Shown piece after piece: positions 58,575-64,000 of a stretch of DNA of 64,000 nt (its first letter is position 1; each line of letters begins with the position of its first letter). Origin of the DNA: Planctomycetota bacterium. GTDB lineage: Bacteria > Planctomycetota > SZUA-567 > H5-PLA8. The stretch covers positions 55,668-119,667 of the forward strand of contig JACQFI010000045.1 in the NCBI GenBank assembly GCA_016200135.1. The letters run 5' to 3'. The notes beneath the pieces are model-generated. The model was not told the origin of the DNA. It saw only the letters and a program-made list of their open reading frames with translations, and searched no databases. Both the position numbers and the translations under genes were made by a program.

Positions 58575-58599
58575 TTCCGGGCGAGGAGCACTGGAGCCG

Positions 58600-58956
58600 A
58601 TGGATCGCAAAGAGTGGCTGACGATGGTCTATCGCGAGGCCAACCTGTTCCTCGAACGGAACGGCACCGCGGGAAGCCGGATGACCGAGGCCGAGATCGA
58701 CGAGATGGAGCCGGAGCTGCACGCGCAGGTCCAGGAAGTGCTGCGCACCTGCGAGAGCCTCGAGGATATCATCAAGTTCTCACTGCTGAAGGACCCGTCG
58801 CCGGACCATTGGTACGGAGAGGGCAACTGGCCGCGCGTTTTGGCGAGCGTCGCGGCGGCGTGCCTGGTCCACGATGTGAAGGGCGTGGCGCAGAAGATTC
58901 TCGACGGCGACCTGCCGCAGATCGCGTCGGGGGATTTGCAGAGCAAGGTTGAGTGA
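58600..58956 (+). CDS. Hypothetical protein, 118 aa
   Basis: ATG 58600 with GAGGAG 14 nt upstream and CTGGAGC closer by; start is reasonable but not certain. Charged, helical, soluble: 'MDRKEWLTMVYREANLF', 'ESLEDIIKFSLLKDP', 'NWPRVLASVAAACLVHD'. It begins 25 nt after PhzF, so probably co-transcribed with it. No family recognised. Confidence 0.6.
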   Translation: MDRKEWLTMVYREANLFLERNGTAGSRMTEAEIDEMEPELHAQVQEVLRTCESLEDIIKFSLLKDPSPDHWYGEGNWPRVLASVAAACLVHDVKGVAQKILDGDLPQIASGDLQSKVE

Positions 58957-58967
58957 GCGATTCCCTT

Positions 58968-59100
58968 TTTCGTAGCATCGGCGTCCCGCCGATGGCCACG
59001 CCGGCGACCATGTCGATGAGGGATCGAGCAGCGGCGGGACGCCGCTGCGACCTCCGCCGGGACGGTGGAGCCACGAACGGTGGAGCCACGAACGGCTGGC
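58968..59100. repeat. Two inverted hairpins and a 15-base tandem pair
   Basis: GCATCGGCGTCCCGCCGATGG (58975-58995; one base over the limit is split as GCATCGGCG/TCCCGCCGATGG) and its near inverse AGCAGCGGCGGGACGCCGCTG (59028-59048) bracket a ~33-base core. Then ACGGTGGAGCCACGA occurs twice in tandem (59062-59091). This is the region upstream of metK. Confidence 0.6.
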
Positions 59101-59247
59101 CTTGCGGGACCGAACGCCGGGCCTCGATGCGCTTGACGATAGGGCGATGAGCTTTAAGGTATGCCACTTCAACGCCGTTCCCGGAAGCGCCTCTCTTCTG
59201 TTCCGCAGTCCACCAAGCGCATGACGCGCAGAAGGAAAGGAAAGGGC

Positions 59248-60408
<1,161 letters not shown>

Positions 60409-60436
60409 CTCGAACATGTTAAATATTGATCCGCAA

Positions 60437-60466
60437 AAGGGCCGGCCTAGCGCCGGCCCTTTTTGT
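60437..60466 (+). terminator. Rho-independent terminator of metK
   Basis: AGGGCCGGC/GCCGGCCCT stem with a short loop, followed by TTTTTG, ~28 nt after the metK stop. Confidence 0.88.
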
Positions 60467-60504
60467 TTGGTTAACGCTGCTCTGTCGAAAACCATCGAGC
60501 TCGC

Positions 60505-60605
60505 AAGGGAATTCCCCCCTTAAGTAAGGGGGGATACAGGGGGGTGATCCCTTCACTCCTGAAACCTCCCCGAACTCCTCCTTACATAAGGAGGGGATTT
60601 CAACT
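60505..60605. repeat. Two-hairpin repeat (CCCCCTTAAGTAAGGGGG type)
   Basis: TCCCCCCTTAAGTAAGGGGG (60513-60533) and CCTCCTTACATAAGGAGG (60577-60594) are hairpins of the same kind in the gap between the metK terminator and the next gene. Resembles dispersed MITE-like or REP-like elements; no transposase is near. Confidence 0.6.
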
Positions 60606-60690
60606 GAGCAGTTAACGCGAAAAAAATGTGCCATGACGCTTAATTGGACTATGATTTAGGGGCTTTAGACCTTTAGGCGGGAGACCCGAT

Positions 60691-61752
60691 ATGCCGCAGA
60701 AAAAGAAGGACTTCCTCAAGCGCACCGTCGAGCACGTGGAGATCACCAAGCATAACGTGGTCCCGCTGGTCGAGGCGATGGCGCAGATGTCGTATAGCGC
60801 GCGCGACTTGCACCGCGCCGCGGAGATCGCGGACCGGATGGTGCGCGACAAGGAGTGCGGCATCATCCTGTGCCTGGCGGGCTCGCTGGTGAACGCGGGC
60901 CTCAAGAAGATCTTCGTGGACCTGATCCGGCACAACATGGTGGACGCGGTGGTGAGCACTGGCGCGAACATCGTGGACCAGGACTTCTTCGAGGGGCTCG
61001 GCTTCCGGCATTACATCGCCGACGAACGCCTGAAACTGGGCGTGGACGATGGCACCCTGCGCGAGTTGAACATCGACCGCATCTACGACACGCTCATCGA
61101 CGAGGACGAGTTGCGCGCGTGCGACGATACGATCCAGAAGATCGCGGACAAACTGGAGCACCGGCCGTACTCGTCGCGCGAGTTCATCCGTGAGATGGGT
61201 GCGTACCTCGACCAGAAGCACCCGAAGATCGACGGCATCGTGCTCGAGGCGTACCGCAAGGACGTCCCGATCTTCTGTCCGGCCTTCAGCGACTGCTCGG
61301 CGGGCTTCGGCCTGGTGGCGCACCAGCACGCGCGCGGCGACGAACCGAAGGTCTCCCTCGACAGCGCGAAGGACTTTTACGAGCTGACGCAGCTCAAGAT
61401 CAAGAACCCGGTGACGGGCCTCTTCATGCTCGGCGGCGGCGTGCCGAAGAACTTCGCGCAGGACATCGTGGTCGCGGCGGACGTGCTCGGCCACGATGTC
61501 GCCATGCACAAGTACGCGGTGCAGGTCACCGTCGCCGACGTACGCGACGGCGCGCTCTCCGGCAGCACGCTGAAAGAAGCCCACAGTTGGGGCAAGGTGG
61601 ACCAGACGTACGAGCAGATGGTCTACGGCGAGGCGACGGTCGTCCTGCCGCTGATCGCGGGCTACGTCTATCACAAGGAAGGCTGGAAGAAGCGCGCGGG
61701 GAAGAAGTGGTCGCGGCTGCTGGAACCGGCGGGCGCCGCGGCGCGAGGGTAG
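60691..61752 (+). CDS. Deoxyhypusine synthase-like protein, 353 aa
   Basis: ATG 60691 with GGCGGGAGAC upstream. NAD-binding Rossmann-like motifs: 'VEAMAQMSYSARDLHRAAEI', 'LCLAGSLVNAGLKKIFVDLI', 'VVSTGANIVDQDFFEGLG' and 'FMLGGGVPKNFAQD'. The active-site Lys of deoxyhypusine synthases is conserved in 'EAHSWGKVDQTYEQ' (~ residue 300), within the W-G-K motif. In eukaryotes the enzyme moves the aminobutyl group of spermidine to eIF5A; bacteria lack eIF5A, so bacterial homologues may be homospermidine synthases or modify another protein. The preceding gene is metK, whose product feeds spermidine synthesis, but a terminator separates them. Full length. Confidence 0.9.
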   Translation: MPQKKKDFLKRTVEHVEITKHNVVPLVEAMAQMSYSARDLHRAAEIADRMVRDKECGIILCLAGSLVNAGLKKIFVDLIRHNMVDAVVSTGANIVDQDFFEGLGFRHYIADERLKLGVDDGTLRELNIDRIYDTLIDEDELRACDDTIQKIADKLEHRPYSSREFIREMGAYLDQKHPKIDGIVLEAYRKDVPIFCPAFSDCSAGFGLVAHQHARGDEPKVSLDSAKDFYELTQLKIKNPVTGLFMLGGGVPKNFAQDIVVAADVLGHDVAMHKYAVQVTVADVRDGALSGSTLKEAHSWGKVDQTYEQMVYGEATVVLPLIAGYVYHKEGWKKRAGKKWSRLLEPAGAAARG

Positions 61753-61755
61753 GAG

Positions 61756-62715
61756 TCAATCGCTCTTGCGCAGCATGCCCTTGAGCGGCGGGTCGCGGTC
61801 GGGCTTGTCGCGTTCCATCTTTTCCATGCGCATGTACTGGCCGGCGATATCGAGCATGATGTCGCTCTTGTTCGCGCGCACCTTCTCGCGCGTGGCCAGG
61901 TCGGCGATGCGGGCGATCTCGTCGTCCATGTTCGAGCGCAGGTTCAGGACGAACTCGCCCGGCCGGTCGTCCTTCGCGGCCATGCCGAACAGAATCGTAA
62001 TAATACGGCGACGAGCCTCCTCAAAATCCTTCGTGACTTTCAGCTCTTTGCGCAGGCCCTCGATGAACGGGTCGAGTTTGCCGCTTTCCTTCGCGAGCAG
62101 GACTTCATTGTGCGCGCGGCGGTAGATCTCGAAGTTGGGCAGGTCCATCTTCTCGCGCATTCCGTTCAGTTCGCGAATCTCTTCGGGCGTGTGCTTGCCC
62201 GGATGCCGGATAGTCAGCTCGCGATAACGCTCTTTCTCGGCCGGCGTGAGTTTCTCCATGCCGGAGGGCTCGGCGAACTCGCGCATCTTGTCGAGCTTGT
62301 CGCGCACCCTGGGACCCAAGAGCGGCCGGGTATCGGGACTGCCCGCCTCCGTCTTCGATTCGCCGTTTCCCGCGGATGCGGACTTGGATTCCGCCGGCGT
62401 GGACGACTTCACGTCAGCCGGAGGCGGCGCTACGGGCTTGGCCGGGGGCGGCGGGAGAAAGCGCAGTTCTTCGACTGCGGGGGCGCGCCATTCCTGGTCG
62501 GACTGGCCGTCGAGTGGGCGGAACTGCATGCGCCCGTCCTGATAAGAGAGCATGAAGCCGGTGTACTTCTTGCCCGCGGGTTCATGCAGAGTGACTTCGA
62601 CGAGCGGGCCCGGCCACTCGGCGGGCTGGGGGATGGCGTCTTCGGCCTGCACACGCGCAGCCGCGGCCAAGGCCAGCAGCACCAGCGCCGTAGTGTTGAA
62701 ATAGCTGTCGCGCAT
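61756..62715 (-). CDS. Exported hypothetical protein, 319 aa
   Basis: ATG 62715 with AGGGAA upstream begins 'RDSYFNTTALVLLALAAAARVQAED', a signal peptide. A beta-rich domain ('GPLVEVTLHEPAGKKYTGFMLSYQDGRMQFRPLDG', residues ~35-70 in parts) is followed by a Pro/Ser/Ala-rich linker (~85-130). The C-terminal ~190 residues are helical and highly charged ('EKERYRELTIRHPGKHTPEEIRELNGMREKMDLPNFE'-region). No recognised family. Convergent with the deoxyhypusine-synthase-like gene (3 nt). Confidence 0.7.
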   Translation of the reverse strand: MRDSYFNTTALVLLALAAAARVQAEDAIPQPAEWPGPLVEVTLHEPAGKKYTGFMLSYQDGRMQFRPLDGQSDQEWRAPAVEELRFLPPPPAKPVAPPPADVKSSTPAESKSASAGNGESKTEAGSPDTRPLLGPRVRDKLDKMREFAEPSGMEKLTPAEKERYRELTIRHPGKHTPEEIRELNGMREKMDLPNFEIYRRAHNEVLLAKESGKLDPFIEGLRKELKVTKDFEEARRRIITILFGMAAKDDRPGEFVLNLRSNMDDEIARIADLATREKVRANKSDIMLDIAGQYMRMEKMERDKPDRDPPLKGMLRKSD

Positions 62716-62897
62716 GCGTGAATTCCCTACGCTCGTGCCGCAGAACACCCACTGGACGCCGGTCGCGGCGTCTCCTTTACTTATAGAGCAAGTGGTGTTC
62801 CAGGCCAGAGCAACTAGGGCCTGCTCTCAGGCGGAAACGGCCACGAGCCGGCTGCGGCGTTGCCGGGCGGCACTTCTCAATTCATTTCGGAGCGGGT

Positions 62898-64000
62898 TTA
62901 ACGGTCAAGCATCGAGCGCAGCCAGACGACCTCGTCTTCGATGACCACGCGCAGGCCGGCGGCTTCGGCGAGCAGCGCGAGGGCTTCGCCGAGGGTCTTG
63001 CCATTCACATCGAGCTGCGGGATCTGTTTCTGCGCGAGGCGGCGCATGACGCCGGGGTCCACGAGCAGGGTTGAGCGCAGTTGGATGAACTGGCCCGACT
63101 GGCGCAGGACGCCGGCGAAGCCGCCCTCGGGCACGCGGCCGCTGCCGTCGCCACGGAAGGGCTCGGCTAGGTTCTTCTCGAGTTCGACCCGCCACGCAGG
63201 CTTCCAGGCGTTGAGGTCGAGGGGCTGGCGGTTCTCGGCGGCCTTGCGCAGGTCGGCTTCGAGCTCGCGGCAGACCCGTTGGACGGCCCAGACCTGCCTG
63301 CGGTCGCCGAAGAAGACGAGGCGGCAGTTGACCGGGTAGAGCGTCACGTTGAGGAAGAGTTCCGGGAACCACGCCTTGACCTGCGTTGCGACGGACTGCG
63401 GAACGATGCTCGCGCGGTCGGGGTCGATGTTGGAGAGGCCCTGGAGGTTCACCGCCTGAAGGGCCGGCGCGCCGTAGCAGAGGGGCACGGCGTCCACGAC
63501 GAGCGATCCCGCGTCGGCCCGTACGCCCTGCCCGCTGATCCGCGCGGCCCATTCGAGTTCCACGCCGAGGGGCAGCGTGCGGTTCACGAAAGCCTGGGCG
63601 GGCATGTCGGTGTTGTTCTTCGCGACCACGCGGAAATTCTTGGCCTCGGCCTGCTGCGCGAGCTGGACCAGGTCGCGCACGGGGCCCGGTATGCGGACTT
63701 CGTTAAGGGCGCCGCTGGGCAACTGGACTTCGGGCGAGGCTTGAGTCAGGCGGTCGAGCAACTCCTCCATGCGGCGCTGTCCGGCAATGCCCGAGCGGTA
63801 GATCAGTTCGAGGCGGTCCGCACGCAAGGCCACATCCTGGAAGGCCCTGGGCGCCTCGAGGCGCGGAGTGAGCGGGCCGGTGGGGGAGGCGTGCAACTCG
63901 GTCACGAGTCCCTTGAGCGCCAAGGCCCACTCGGGTACCAGCGGGCGGCCGACCCAATCGCCTGCATCGACGGGGCGCTCGGAGAGCGTGAGGGCTTCGA
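62898..64000 (-). CDS. Exported or large hypothetical protein, N-terminus off the right edge (367+ aa in window)
   Basis: The frame is open through the right edge, so the true start is outside; the portion seen runs '…ALTLSERPVDAGDWVGRPLVPEWALALKG…' to the stop. A C-terminal ~100 residues have secretin/STN-like character: 'RQSGQFIQLRSTLLVD', 'IPQLDVNGKTLGEALALLAEAAGLRVVIEDEVVWLRSM', the pattern 'G-x-x-L-x-x-A-L-x-x-L-A-x-x-A-G-L' found in STN/secretin short domains. Middle part is Leu/Ala/Arg-rich. Without the N-terminus a family cannot be given. Confidence 0.7.
   Translation of the reverse strand, partial: EALTLSERPVDAGDWVGRPLVPEWALALKGLVTELHASPTGPLTPRLEAPRAFQDVALRADRLELIYRSGIAGQRRMEELLDRLTQASPEVQLPSGALNEVRIPGPVRDLVQLAQQAEAKNFRVVAKNNTDMPAQAFVNRTLPLGVELEWAARISGQGVRADAGSLVVDAVPLCYGAPALQAVNLQGLSNIDPDRASIVPQSVATQVKAWFPELFLNVTLYPVNCRLVFFGDRRQVWAVQRVCRELEADLRKAAENRQPLDLNAWKPAWRVELEKNLAEPFRGDGSGRVPEGGFAGVLRQSGQFIQLRSTLLVDPGVMRRLAQKQIPQLDVNGKTLGEALALLAEAAGLRVVIEDEVVWLRSMLDR

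Noticed and set aside
58957..59247. SAM riboswitch upstream of metK
   Set aside because: I looked for a four-way-junction pattern and found only repeat hairpins and a tandem duplication; no known riboswitch core was recognised.

Overview
The window reads as a piece of a high-GC, Gram-negative-type bacterial chromosome, most likely a planctomycete or a close relative. This assignment is an inference from gene content: several large exported beta-propeller proteins whose mature N-terminus has the 'DWPQW.GPNRDG' signature, GntR regulators with LacI-type sensor domains, two Gfo/Idh/MocA oxidoreductases, a squalene-cyclase-repeat protein, a DUF58 protein, a phytanoyl-CoA dioxygenase, an OPT-like permease and a bacterial deoxyhypusine-synthase homologue. 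I see no rRNA, tRNA, CRISPR array, intact transposase, integrase or phage gene.

Layout. 1-11.5 kb (minus strand): a probable operon running GntR/LacI-type regulator, two Kelch-like exported proteins, an NHL-type propeller, a giant TPR/DUF3857/transglutaminase-like protein, and a U32 peptidase cut by the left edge. 12-18.7 kb: DUF58 protein, terpenoid-cyclase-fold protein, an 839-residue glutamine-rich coiled-coil protein, a double retropepsin-like protein and a HIT hydrolase. 19.4-28.1 kb (minus): OPT-like permease, then a ~2225-residue fusion of a catalytically dead M28 peptidase with an FtsX-like permease. 28.4-31 kb: glycosyltransferase, MocA oxidoreductase and RmlC-like cupin, a small sugar-modification group. 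31-38.6 kb (minus): HEAT lipoprotein, a bioF gene carrying in-frame repeat insertions, a small membrane protein, acyl-CoA dehydrogenase, DUF486 protein, TPR/retropepsin protein and PhyH dioxygenase. 39-49.4 kb: a hypothetical protein, a HTH/pseudo-receiver protein, Tex with an RGG-like tail, a remnant antitoxin, several exported or small membrane proteins, a fourth propeller and RNase III. 49.5-55.9 kb (plus): a second GntR/LacI-type regulator followed by three tandem paralogous propellers. 56-64 kb: MocA oxidoreductase, thioredoxin-like protein, PhzF, a hypothetical protein, metK, a deoxyhypusine-synthase homologue and two exported hypotheticals, the last cut by the right edge.

Two themes stand out. 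First, there are two copies of the same logic: a GntR/LacI-type sensor gene directly upstream of exported propeller genes. These probably regulate extracellular or periplasmic functions in response to a small ligand, although no enzyme that would name the substrate is present. Second, the intergenic DNA is full of short heptamer-like tandem repeats and hairpins of several sequence families (CGGATTT, GCTCCAC, AACCAGC, TTTTACG, CCGCCAAGACG, CGCGGAG and others), often as inverted pairs around a short core. Members of two of these families, plus a palindrome, sit in frame inside bioF, and others form the C-terminal tail and stop codon of the DUF486 gene. This repeat system invading genes is the most unusual feature of the window.

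Limits: everything here is read by eye from sequence and translations. Family names come from recognised motifs, not from database searches, and start codons were chosen from Shine-Dalgarno-like sequence and signal-peptide position.
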